Shown here piece after piece: positions 1 to 9,232 of a stretch of DNA of 64,000 nt (within the stretch, counting starts at the first letter, position 1; each line of letters opens with the position of its first letter). Made by a program: the position numbers and the translations under genes. The DNA is taken from contig NZ_CP011502.1 in NCBI RefSeq assembly GCF_001509405.1, forward strand, positions 1,550,001 through 1,614,000, written 5' to 3'. Source of the DNA: Aeromicrobium erythreum (GTDB lineage Bacteria; Actinomycetota; Actinomycetes; Propionibacteriales; Nocardioidaceae). Below the pieces are notes generated by a model, which saw only the letters and a list, made by a program, of their open reading frames with translations, had not been told where the DNA came from and made no database searches.

Positions 1-1
1 G

Positions 2-490
2 CGGCTGGGCGGCGTCGACCTGCTCGACCTCGACCGCGAGCAGGTGCGCGCCGTGGTCGGCTGGATGCAGCAGGACACCGTGCTGTTCGACACCACGGTG
101 CGCGAGAACCTGCGCGTCGCCGACCCCCGCGCCGACGACGCCACGCTGTGGCGCGCGCTCGGCCGCGTCCGGCTCGCCGACACGGTCGCCTCGTGGCCCG
201 ACGGGCTCGACACCGTGCTCGGCGAGGACGGGTCGCGCGTCTCCGGCGGGGAGCGGCAGCGGCTCGGTCTCGCCCGCATGCTGCTGGCGGGACACCGCGT
301 CCTCGTGCTGGACGAGCCGACCGAGCACCTCGACGGCGAGACCGCCCGCGCCCTGCTCGACGACGTCGACGCCCTGGCGCCCGAGCACACCGTCGTCGTC
401 GTGTCGCACGCCCCGGAGGTCGTCGCGCGGTACCCGCAGCGGGTCGACCTGCGGCCGTCGCCGGTCCGACGTCCTAGGGTGGTCCGGTGA
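2..490 (+). CDS. cydC: CydC-type ABC transporter, C-terminal ATPase part (5' end outside window)
   Basis: Only the last ~162 residues are present; the reading frame is open to the left edge. They form the second half of an ABC ATPase domain: a Q-loop region (GWMQQDTVLFDTTVREN), the signature VSGGERQRLGLA and Walker B VLVLDEPTEHLD, then an H-loop histidine in VVVVSHAPE. The D-loop wording DEPTEHLD is typical of CydC subunits of the CydDC exporter, which exports cysteine/glutathione and supports cytochrome bd assembly. The membrane part that would prove this lies outside the window. The stop overlaps the ftsY start by 4 nt (GTGA). Another bacterial ABC exporter remains possible. Confidence 0.7.
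   Translation, partial: RLGGVDLLDLDREQVRAVVGWMQQDTVLFDTTVRENLRVADPRADDATLWRALGRVRLADTVASWPDGLDTVLGEDGSRVSGGERQRLGLARMLLAGHRVLVLDEPTEHLDGETARALLDDVDALAPEHTVVVVSHAPEVVARYPQRVDLRPSPVRRPRVVR
475..480 (+). promoter_or_regulatory. -10 element of a leaderless ftsY promoter
   Basis: TAGGGT followed by 6 nt and GTG at 487. No Shine-Dalgarno sequence lies in front of the GTG, so transcription should start at or next to the start codon. The element sits inside the end of the preceding ABC gene. ftsY could therefore be transcribed independently. Confidence 0.55.
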
Positions 491-1668
491 CCAACACCGA
501 GCTGCTCGTCGCCCTCATCGCCGTCGCCGTCGTCGTCCTCGGCGGCGGCGCCGCCCTCCTCGTGCGCCGTGGTCGGGGCGAGCTGCCGCCCCCGCGCGAC
601 CTCGACGCGATCACCGAGGAGTACATCGAGCACCCGGAGCACCCGGAGCCCCACCTCCCGTCGGAGGACGAGGAACCGCCGTTCGAGGAGGTCCCGGCCG
701 ACGAGAAGGACCAGCCGACCGCCCCGACGACCACCGTCGAGCGGCCGGAGCCGGCGCAGGGCCGCCTGGTGCGCCTGCGCGCGAGGCTGGCCCGCTCCAA
801 CTCCTCGCTCGGTCGCGGCCTCCTCGCGGTGCTCGGCCGGGCCGACCTCGACGACGCCGCCTGGGAGGAGCTCGAGGACACGCTCCTTGCCGCCGACGTG
901 GGTGTCGGTCCGACGACCGAGCTCGTCGACCGGCTCCGCACGCGGGTGCGCGTCGAGGGCATCACCGACCCCGAGGCCGCGCGCCGGGCGTTGCGCGAGG
1001 AGCTCGTCGCGCTCGTCGACCCGACCCTCGACCGCTCGCTCGCGCTGCAGGGCCCTGAGGGCACGCCCGGCGTCGTGCTCGTCGTGGGCGTCAACGGCAC
1101 CGGCAAGACCACGACGGTCGGCCGGCTCGCCCGCGTGCTCGTCGCCGAGGACCGCACCGTCGTGCTCGGCGCGGCCGACACGTTCCGCGCCGCCGCGGCC
1201 GACCAGCTCAGCACGTGGGGCCAGCGCGTCGGGGTCGACGTCGTGCGCGGTCCCGAGGGCGGCGACCCCGCCAGCGTCGGCTTCGACACCGTCAAGCAGG
1301 GCCTCGAGACCGGTGCCGACGTCGTCGTCATCGACACGGCCGGTCGCCTGCACACGAAGGCGGGCCTGATGGACGAGCTGGGCAAGGTCAAGCGCGTGGC
1401 CGAGAAGCAGGCACCCGTCACCGAGGTGCTGCTCGTCATCGACGCGACCACCGGCCAGAACGGCCTGCGCCAGGCCCAGGTGTTCGGCGAGGTGGTCAAG
1501 GTCACCGGCGTGGTGCTCACCAAGCTCGACGGCACGGCCAAGGGCGGCATCGTCGTCGCCGTCCAGCGCGAGCTCGGCGTCCCGGTCAAGTACGTCGGTC
1601 TCGGCGAGGGGGCCGACGACCTCGCGCCGTTCGACGCCGAGGAGTTCGTCGACGCGCTGCTGGCGTGA
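487..1668 (+). CDS. ftsY: Signal recognition particle receptor FtsY
   Basis: Membrane-docking GTPase (393 aa) that receives SRP-bound ribosomes and hands them to the translocon. A hydrophobic segment at residues ~5-27 is followed by basic residues, then an acidic Pro/Glu-rich linker to ~residue 90. The N domain runs to ~190, and the G domain carries GVNGTGKTTTVGRLA (~200), the DTAGRLH motif and TKLDGTAKGG. The N-terminal membrane anchor is typical of actinobacterial FtsY. The partner Ffh lies 4 kb downstream. GTG start chosen for the 4-nt overlap with the upstream gene and the TAGGGT element 6 nt before it. Confidence 0.97.
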   Translation: MTNTELLVALIAVAVVVLGGGAALLVRRGRGELPPPRDLDAITEEYIEHPEHPEPHLPSEDEEPPFEEVPADEKDQPTAPTTTVERPEPAQGRLVRLRARLARSNSSLGRGLLAVLGRADLDDAAWEELEDTLLAADVGVGPTTELVDRLRTRVRVEGITDPEAARRALREELVALVDPTLDRSLALQGPEGTPGVVLVVGVNGTGKTTTVGRLARVLVAEDRTVVLGAADTFRAAAADQLSTWGQRVGVDVVRGPEGGDPASVGFDTVKQGLETGADVVVIDTAGRLHTKAGLMDELGKVKRVAEKQAPVTEVLLVIDATTGQNGLRQAQVFGEVVKVTGVVLTKLDGTAKGGIVVAVQRELGVPVKYVGLGEGADDLAPFDAEEFVDALLA

Positions 1669-1672
1669 GGAC

Positions 1673-1719
1673 GTAACACGCCCGTAACGCAGGAGCCGAA
1701 CTCGTGACCTGAGCGAAAC
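1673..1719 (+). promoter_or_regulatory. Two GlnR-type boxes upstream of the first ammonium transporter
   Basis: GTAAC (1673-1677), 6 nt, GTAAC (1684-1688); then GTGAC (1704-1708), 6 nt, GAAAC (1715-1719). This matches the known actinobacterial GlnR pattern GTNAC-N6-GNAAC (AC-N9-AC), duplicated, lying 93-139 nt before the transporter ATG. The two pairs are offset by 20 nt (second unit of pair 1 to first unit of pair 2). A binding site for a nitrogen regulator is inferred from the motif and from the amt-glnB-glnD genes it precedes. No glnR gene is in the window. Confidence 0.7.
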
Positions 1720-1811
1720 GCGACGCTGCCGCAGAGGTAATCCCCGACGTCCATCGTGTGACGTGGCGCTGCCGGGAGGCGCGCCGTCCCATCACGTCTC
1801 ACGGAGGTTCC

Positions 1812-3433
<1,622 letters not shown>

Positions 3434-3450
3434 CCTCTCGCCCGACCCCG

Positions 3451-3485
3451 CCGCAGCCCACGACCGCACCGGTCGTGGGCTGCGG
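3451..3485 (+). terminator. 15-bp hairpin between glnB and glnD
   Basis: Perfect inverted repeat: CCGCAGCCCACGACC (3451-3465), 5-nt loop GCACC, then its exact complement (3471-3485). No T-tract follows, as is common for actinobacterial terminators. It probably ends the amtB-glnB transcript, with glnD restarted by its own -10 at 3510. Confidence 0.75.
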
Positions 3486-3509
3486 TGCGTCCTGGCTGGT
3501 CCGGTGCGG

Positions 3510-3515
3510 CAGGCT
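3510..3515 (+). promoter_or_regulatory. -10-like element deciding the glnD start
   Basis: CAGGCT, then 6 nt, then GTG at 3522. This arrangement supports the GTG at 3522 rather than the in-frame GTG at 3504, which would lie upstream of the transcription start. Confidence 0.45.
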
Positions 3516-3521
3516 GGTGCC

Positions 3522-5801
3522 GTGAACCACCCCCCGAGCACCGCCGCCGACCGACGCCGCCGGGCCGACGACGCCGACCGCCTGGTCGCCGACGCGTTCA
3601 CGGCGGCGGTCGGGCCCGACCCCACGGGCCTGGTCGCCGTCGCGGTCGGTGGCTACGGGCGACGCGAGCTCTCGCCGTCCAGCGACCTCGACGTCGTCCT
3701 GCTGCACGACCCCGCCGTGCCCGAGGACCGGGTCCGCGAGGTCGCCGAGGCGCTCTGGTACCCGCTGTGGGACGCGCGCATCCCGCTCGACCACTCCGTC
3801 CGCGACGCCGTGCAGATGCGCGCCACGGCAGCGGAGGACCACCGCGCCGCCATGGGCATGCTCGACGCGCGGACGGTGGCCGGCGACGCTGGGCTCGTCC
3901 TCGCGCTGCGCTCCCACGTGCTGGCCGACTGGCGCCGCGAGGCGCGCACCCGGGTCGAGGACCTGCGCGCCGGGCGTCGCCAGCGGCTCGAGCGCTCGGG
4001 CTGGCTGGCCTACGCCGCGGTGCCGGACCTCAAGGAGTCCGGGGGAGGCCTGCGCGACGGCGTCGACCTGCGGGCCCTCGTCGCGACGTGGCTCGTCGAC
4101 GTGCCCCATGCGGAGGTCGAGGAGCTGCGCTCCGCTCTCCTCGACGTGCGCGACGCCCTTCACACCAGCACCGGGCGCCGTACCGACCGGCTCGCGATGG
4201 AGGACGTGCCGGCGGTCGCCGAGGCCGTCGGGATGGAGCCGCATGCCCTCGACCTGCACGTGCGCCACCTCGGACGACGTATCGCGCACGTCGCCGACGT
4301 GACCTGGCGCCGGCTCGACGCCGTCCTCGCGCCGAGGGCGAGCCCGCGACCCCGGCCCGGCCTGCGACGCAGCGGGCCTGCGGTGGTGCAGGTCGACGCC
4401 GGCGTGGGCTGGCTCGGCGACGAGGTGGTCCTCACCGCCGACGCCGACCCGCGCCGCGACCCCGCCGTCGCGCTGAGGGCCGCCGCCGTCGCGGCCCGGG
4501 CCGGACTCCCGTTCGCGGCGGGGACCGCCCAGCGCCTCGCCCGCGACCTGGGGCCGCTGGAGGAGCCGTGGCCGGCCGCTGCGCGCCGCTCCCTCGTCGA
4601 CCTGCTCACTGCGGGCCACGGTCTCGTCGAGGTGTGGGACGAGCTCGACATCGCAGGTGTCGTCGATAGGTGGCTGCCGGAGTGGGCCGACGTGCGGCTG
4701 CGCGGCTCGAGCTCGCCGGTGCACCGGTTCACGGTGGACCGGCACAGCGTCGAGACGTGCGTGGTGGCCTCGACGCTGCGCCGCGACGTCGCGCGTCCCG
4801 ACCTCCTCGCCGTCGCCGCGCTGCTGCACGACATCGGCAAGGGCAGGCCCGGCGACCACAGCGAGGTCGGTGCCCCGATGGCGGAGGCCGTCGCGCTGCG
4901 CTGGGGCTTCCCGCCCGCCGACGCCGCCGTCGTGGGCAGGCTCGTGCGCTGGCACCTGCTCCTCGGCACGGTCGCCACCCGTCGCGACATCGAGGACCCT
5001 GCCACGGCGGCGAACGTGGCGGAGATCGTCGGCGACGCCGCCTTCCTCGACCTCCTGGCCAGCCTCACCCAGGCCGACGCGCGCTCGACCGGCCCCACGG
5101 CGTGGACCTCGTGGCGGCGCGGCCTGATCGAGGGGCTGGTGGCCAAGACGCACCAGCACCTCGCGGGCACGGCGCCCGCGACCACGTCCGACGCGTACGA
5201 GGGCTGGCCTGCCGAGCTGCCCTTCCCGTCCGCCGACGCCCTGGCGCGTGCGCGCCGGGGCGAGGTCGGGCTCGACGTCGTCGACCACCACGGCGGGTCG
5301 CTCGTCACGGTCGTCACCGCCGACCGCCCCGGGGTGATGGCCCTCATCGCCGGAGGGCTCGCGCTCCAGGGTCTCGCCGTGCGCTCGGTGCGCGTGGTCA
5401 CCCAGGACGACGCGGCCGTGTCGCTGTGGGAGGTGGCCCGGCCCGACCTCCTGGCCAGCGCGGTGCGCGAGCGTCTGCTGCCCGTCCTCGCCGGCGACGT
5501 GCCGCTCGAGCGACGCATGACGCTCACCCCGGTGGAGGGGCTGCCCGCCCGCGTCAGGGTTCTGCCGGGCCTGTCGGAGTCGGCGACGCTCCTCGAGGTC
5601 CGGGCCGCGGACCGCCGCGGACTCGTGTGGACGGTCTGCGCCGCGATCGCCGCCGTCGACTGCTCGATCCGCTCGGCGCACCTGTCGACCTACGGCGACG
5701 AGGCACGCGACGTCTTCTACGTGGTCGACGCCGACGGCGAGCCGCTCGACGAGGCAGCCACCCGTCGGCTGCACGAGGCGGTCGACGCGGCCCTGGTCTG
5801 A
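3522..5801 (+). CDS. glnD: PII nucleotidyltransferase/de-modifying enzyme GlnD
   Basis: Bifunctional enzyme, 759 aa, that attaches and removes a nucleotide on PII. In order: nucleotidyltransferase domain with VGGYGRRELSPSSDLDVV (~41-58, the G-R-E-x(4)-DxD active site); a GlnD helical linker with KESGGGLRDG; an HD phosphohydrolase domain with LLHDIGKGRPGDHSEVG (~433); two C-terminal ACT domains (~590 and ~690, ending near FYVVDADGEPL) that sense glutamine. In actinobacteria the modification is adenylylation. It stands directly behind amtB-glnB and completes the nitrogen-sensing set. Start choice is explained at 3510. Confidence 0.95.
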   Translation: MNHPPSTAADRRRRADDADRLVADAFTAAVGPDPTGLVAVAVGGYGRRELSPSSDLDVVLLHDPAVPEDRVREVAEALWYPLWDARIPLDHSVRDAVQMRATAAEDHRAAMGMLDARTVAGDAGLVLALRSHVLADWRREARTRVEDLRAGRRQRLERSGWLAYAAVPDLKESGGGLRDGVDLRALVATWLVDVPHAEVEELRSALLDVRDALHTSTGRRTDRLAMEDVPAVAEAVGMEPHALDLHVRHLGRRIAHVADVTWRRLDAVLAPRASPRPRPGLRRSGPAVVQVDAGVGWLGDEVVLTADADPRRDPAVALRAAAVAARAGLPFAAGTAQRLARDLGPLEEPWPAAARRSLVDLLTAGHGLVEVWDELDIAGVVDRWLPEWADVRLRGSSSPVHRFTVDRHSVETCVVASTLRRDVARPDLLAVAALLHDIGKGRPGDHSEVGAPMAEAVALRWGFPPADAAVVGRLVRWHLLLGTVATRRDIEDPATAANVAEIVGDAAFLDLLASLTQADARSTGPTAWTSWRRGLIEGLVAKTHQHLAGTAPATTSDAYEGWPAELPFPSADALARARRGEVGLDVVDHHGGSLVTVVTADRPGVMALIAGGLALQGLAVRSVRVVTQDDAAVSLWEVARPDLLASAVRERLLPVLAGDVPLERRMTLTPVEGLPARVRVLPGLSESATLLEVRAADRRGLVWTVCAAIAAVDCSIRSAHLSTYGDEARDVFYVVDADGEPLDEAATRRLHEAVDAALV

Positions 5802-5860
5802 GCGAGCTGGTTCGCGGGGCTTGGCCGACCGGGGTCGTCGGCGTCGCCGGGCCCGCTCGG

Positions 5861-5866
5861 TAGGCT
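5861..5866 (+). promoter_or_regulatory. -10 element of a leaderless ffh promoter
   Basis: TAGGCT, 7 nt, ATG at 5874. No ribosome-binding site is visible between the two. Confidence 0.55.
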
Positions 5867-5873
5867 GGAGCCC

Positions 5874-7451
5874 ATGTTCGACTCCCTGCAAGACCGCCTC
5901 CAGTCCGCGTTCAAGAACCTGCGCGGCAAGGGACGGCTCAGCGAGGCCGACATCGACGCCACCGCGCGCGAGATCCGTCTCGCCCTGCTCGATGCCGACG
6001 TCGCCGTCCCGGTGGTCCGCGCGTTCACGGCGCGGGTCAAGGAGCGCGCGCTGGGCGTCGAGGTCTCCAAGGCGCTCAACCCGGCGCAGCAGGTCGTCAA
6101 GATCGTCAACGAGGAGCTCGTGACGATCCTCGGCGGCGAGACGCGCCGCGTCCGGTTCGCGAAGAACCCGCCGACCGTCATCATGCTCGCCGGCCTCCAG
6201 GGAGCGGGCAAGACCACGCTCGCGGGCAAGCTCGGCCGCTGGCTCAAGGAGCAGGGCAACAGCCCGATGCTCGTGGCCTGCGACCTGCAGCGCCCCAACG
6301 CCGTCAACCAGCTGCAGGTCGTCGGCCAGCAGGCCGGCGTCACCGTGTTCGCCCCCGAGGCCGGCAACACCGGCGGCGGCGACGGGGGCGCCGAGGGCAC
6401 CCGCTCCGTCGGCGACCCCGTGCAGGTGGCCCGCGACGCGATCGCCGAGGCCCGCCGCACCCTGCACGACGTCGTCGTGGTCGACACCGCCGGACGCCTC
6501 GGCATCGACGCCGACCTCATGCAGCAGGCGCGCGACATCCGCGACGCCGTGAACCCCGACGAGGTCCTGTTCGTCATCGACGCGATGATCGGCCAGGACG
6601 CCGTGCAGACGGCCGAGGCGTTCGCCGAGGGCGTTGACTTCACCGGCGTGGTGCTCACCAAGCTCGACGGCGACGCCCGGGGCGGTGCTGCGCTGTCGGT
6701 CCGCGAGATCACCGGCCGGCCCATCATGTTCGCCTCCACGGGCGAGAAGCTCACCGACTTCGACGTCTTCCACCCCGACCGCATGGCCGGCCGGATCCTC
6801 GACATGGGCGACATGCTGTCGCTCATCGAGCAGGCCGAGAAGGTCTACGACGCCGAGCAGGCCGAGAAGGACGCCGAGCGCATGCTCGGGGGCACCTTCA
6901 CGCTCCAGGACTTCCTCAAGCAGATGGAGACCCTGTCGAAGATGGGGTCCATGAGCAAGCTCATGGGCCTGCTCCCGGGCATGGGCCAGTTCAAGGACCA
7001 GATCGCGAACTTCGACGACCGCGAGCTCGACAAGGTGAAGGCGATCATCCTGTCGATGACGCCGAAGGAGCGCGACGACCCCAAGATCATCGACGGGTCG
7101 CGCCGCGCCCGGATCTCCAAGGGCTCGGGCACCTCGGTGCAGGACGTCAACCAGCTCGTCACCCGCTTCTTCGAGGCACGCAAGATGATGCAGCAGATGG
7201 CGAAGGGCGGGGGCATGCCCGGCATGGGCGGCGTCCCCGGCATGCCCGGCGTCGGCAAGCGGGCCGGCGCCCGCCAGAAGCCGCAGAACCAGAAGAAGAA
7301 GGGCAAGCGCGTGTCGGGCAACCCGGCCAAGCGGGCCCAGGCGTCCCAGCAGAAGCCGGCCGCGAAGGACGGCGCCGAGGCGTTCGGCTTCGGCGGCCAG
7401 CAGGGCGCGCAGGACTTCGAGCTGCCGAAGGAGCTCAGGGACCTGCTCTGA
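5874..7451 (+). CDS. ffh: Signal recognition particle protein Ffh
   Basis: SRP54 GTPase, 525 aa, which binds signal peptides on ribosomes together with SRP RNA. N domain to ~90; G domain with AGLQGAGKTTLAGKLG (~104), DTAGRLGID (~203) and TKLDGDARGG (~261); M domain ~300-430 with methionine-rich helices; then a Gly/Met-rich stretch MMQQMAKGGGMPGMGG (~437) and a basic C-terminal tail. A ~15-residue Gly-rich insert (TGGGDGGAEG) sits in the G domain before the DTAGR motif. It faces FtsY functionally; the SRP RNA gene is not in this window. Confidence 0.97.
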   Translation: MFDSLQDRLQSAFKNLRGKGRLSEADIDATAREIRLALLDADVAVPVVRAFTARVKERALGVEVSKALNPAQQVVKIVNEELVTILGGETRRVRFAKNPPTVIMLAGLQGAGKTTLAGKLGRWLKEQGNSPMLVACDLQRPNAVNQLQVVGQQAGVTVFAPEAGNTGGGDGGAEGTRSVGDPVQVARDAIAEARRTLHDVVVVDTAGRLGIDADLMQQARDIRDAVNPDEVLFVIDAMIGQDAVQTAEAFAEGVDFTGVVLTKLDGDARGGAALSVREITGRPIMFASTGEKLTDFDVFHPDRMAGRILDMGDMLSLIEQAEKVYDAEQAEKDAERMLGGTFTLQDFLKQMETLSKMGSMSKLMGLLPGMGQFKDQIANFDDRELDKVKAIILSMTPKERDDPKIIDGSRRARISKGSGTSVQDVNQLVTRFFEARKMMQQMAKGGGMPGMGGVPGMPGVGKRAGARQKPQNQKKKGKRVSGNPAKRAQASQQKPAAKDGAEAFGFGGQQGAQDFELPKELRDLL

Positions 7452-7469
7452 GCGGCTCGTCCGCGAGAC

Positions 7470-7486
7470 CGTTGCTCGGGGCAACG
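7470..7486. promoter_or_regulatory. Inverted repeat abutting the exporter -10 (operator or terminator)
   Basis: CGTTGC (7470-7475), 5-nt spacer, GCAACG (7481-7486), ending at the base before the -10 element. It may be a short terminator for ffh, or an operator where a dimeric regulator would block RNA polymerase at the ABC exporter promoter. No regulator gene is adjacent. Confidence 0.4.
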
Positions 7487-7492
7487 TAGTCT
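7487..7492 (+). promoter_or_regulatory. -10 element of the ABC exporter operon (leaderless)
   Basis: TAGTCT, 6 nt, GTG at 7499. Confidence 0.55.
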
Positions 7493-7498
7493 GACGTC

Positions 7499-9232
7499 GT
7501 GCTGATCCCGCTCCTGCGCCGCCACCTGCGGCCCTACCGCGGACCGATCGCCGTGGTCGTGCTGTTCCAGCTGGCGCAGACGATCGCCAACCTCTACCTG
7601 CCGGGGCTCAACGCCGAGATCATCGACGACGGCGTCGTCCGCGGCGACGTGGGACGCATCTGGACCACGGGCGGCGTGATGCTGCTCGTCACCGTGCTGC
7701 AGGTGGCGTGCACGGTCGTCGCCGTCTACGTGGGGGCGCGGGTGGCGATGGCGCTCGGCCGCGACCTGCGCGCCGGCGTGTTCGACGCGGTCGAGGGGTT
7801 CGCCGCCCGCGAGCTGGCCCACTTCGGCGCGCCGACGCTGGTCACGCGCGCCACGAACGACGTGCAGCAGGTGCAGCTGCTCGTGTTCATGGCGCTGACG
7901 CTCCTGGTGTCGGCCCCGATCATGGCGGTCGGGGGCGTCGCGATGGCCCTGCGCCAGGACGTCGAGCTGTCGGGCCTGCTCGTCGTGGTCATCCCCGTCC
8001 TGGTGGTGGCCGTGGGCCTCATCATCCGCACGATGCGTCCGCTGTTCCGTCAGATGCAGGAGCGGATCGACGGCCTCAACGACGTCATGCGCGAGCAGAT
8101 CCAGGGCATCCGCGTCGTCCGGGCGTTCGCCACCGAGGAGCGCGAGGCCGAGCGCTTCGCGCGGGCCAACCAGGCGTACGTCGACGTCGCGGTCGCGGCC
8201 GGGCGCGTGATGGCACTGATGTTCCCGACGGTCATGCTCGTCATGAACGTCTCGGTCGTGGCCGCCACCTGGTTCGGTGGCTACCGCATCGCGTCGGGCG
8301 ACCTGCAGGTCGGCACGCTGACCGCGTTCCAGAACTACCTCGTGCAGATCCTCATGGCCGTCATGATGGCGACCTTCATGCTCATGCTCTGGCCGCGCGC
8401 CGAGGTGTCGGCGGAGCGGATCACCGAGGTCCTGGAGACCGAGCCGAGCATCGTCGCCGCGCCCGACGCCGACGACACGCCCGTGGCCCGCGGCGCGCTG
8501 GAGGTGCGCGACGCCTCCTTCGCGTATCCAGGGGCCGAGCAGGACGTGCTGCACGGCGTCTCCCTCGTGGCCAGACCGGGGGAGACCACCGCGGTCGTGG
8601 GGTCGACCGGCAGCGGGAAGTCGACGCTGGTCAACCTCGTGCCCCGACTCTTCGACGTCACCGCGGGGCAGGTGCTGCTCGACGGCCGGGACGTGCGGAC
8701 GATGACGCCCGAGGCGGTCTGGGCGGCGATCGGGCTGGTGCCCCAGCGCGCGTTCCTGTTCTCCGGCACGGTGGCGTCGAACCTGCGCTACGGCCGTCCC
8801 GACGCGAGCGACGCCGAGCTGTGGGAGGCACTCGACGTGGCCCAGGCGCGCGACGTCGTCGAGGCGCTGCCCGAGGGGCTCCAGGCACCCGTCTCGCAGG
8901 GCGGCACCAACTTCTCCGGCGGTCAGCGGCAGCGGCTGGCGATCGCCCGCGCGCTGGTGAAGCGTCCGCTCGTGTACCTGTTCGACGACTCCTTCTCCGC
9001 GCTCGACTACGCCACCGACGCGGCGCTGCGGGACGCCCTGAGGCCGCTGACCCGCGACGCCGCGGTCGTGACCGTCGCCCAGCGGGTCTCGACCATCCGC
9101 GACGCCGACCGGATCGTCGTCCTTGACGAGGGCAGCGTCGTCGGCACGGGCACGCACCGAGACCTCATGGACACGTGCGCGGTCTACCGCGAGATCGTCC
9201 TCTCCCAGCTCAGCGAGGCGGAGGCGCGATGA
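7499..9232 (+). CDS. Heterodimeric ABC exporter subunit with degenerate ATP site
   Basis: 577 aa: six-helix type-1 exporter membrane domain (residues ~15-300), then an ATPase domain with Walker A GSTGSGKST (~368), signature FSGGQRQRLAIARAL (~472) and Walker B LVYLFDDSFSALD (~493). The catalytic glutamate after Walker B is Asp (DDSFSALD instead of DEATSALD), as known for the degenerate subunit of heterodimeric exporters such as LmrCD and TM287/288. The next gene overlaps by 4 nt (ATGA) and supplies the catalytically normal partner. Multidrug or lipid export across the membrane is inferred; the substrate is unknown. Confidence 0.9.
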   Translation: MLIPLLRRHLRPYRGPIAVVVLFQLAQTIANLYLPGLNAEIIDDGVVRGDVGRIWTTGGVMLLVTVLQVACTVVAVYVGARVAMALGRDLRAGVFDAVEGFAARELAHFGAPTLVTRATNDVQQVQLLVFMALTLLVSAPIMAVGGVAMALRQDVELSGLLVVVIPVLVVAVGLIIRTMRPLFRQMQERIDGLNDVMREQIQGIRVVRAFATEEREAERFARANQAYVDVAVAAGRVMALMFPTVMLVMNVSVVAATWFGGYRIASGDLQVGTLTAFQNYLVQILMAVMMATFMLMLWPRAEVSAERITEVLETEPSIVAAPDADDTPVARGALEVRDASFAYPGAEQDVLHGVSLVARPGETTAVVGSTGSGKSTLVNLVPRLFDVTAGQVLLDGRDVRTMTPEAVWAAIGLVPQRAFLFSGTVASNLRYGRPDASDAELWEALDVAQARDVVEALPEGLQAPVSQGGTNFSGGQRQRLAIARALVKRPLVYLFDDSFSALDYATDAALRDALRPLTRDAAVVTVAQRVSTIRDADRIVVLDEGSVVGTGTHRDLMDTCAVYREIVLSQLSEAEAR

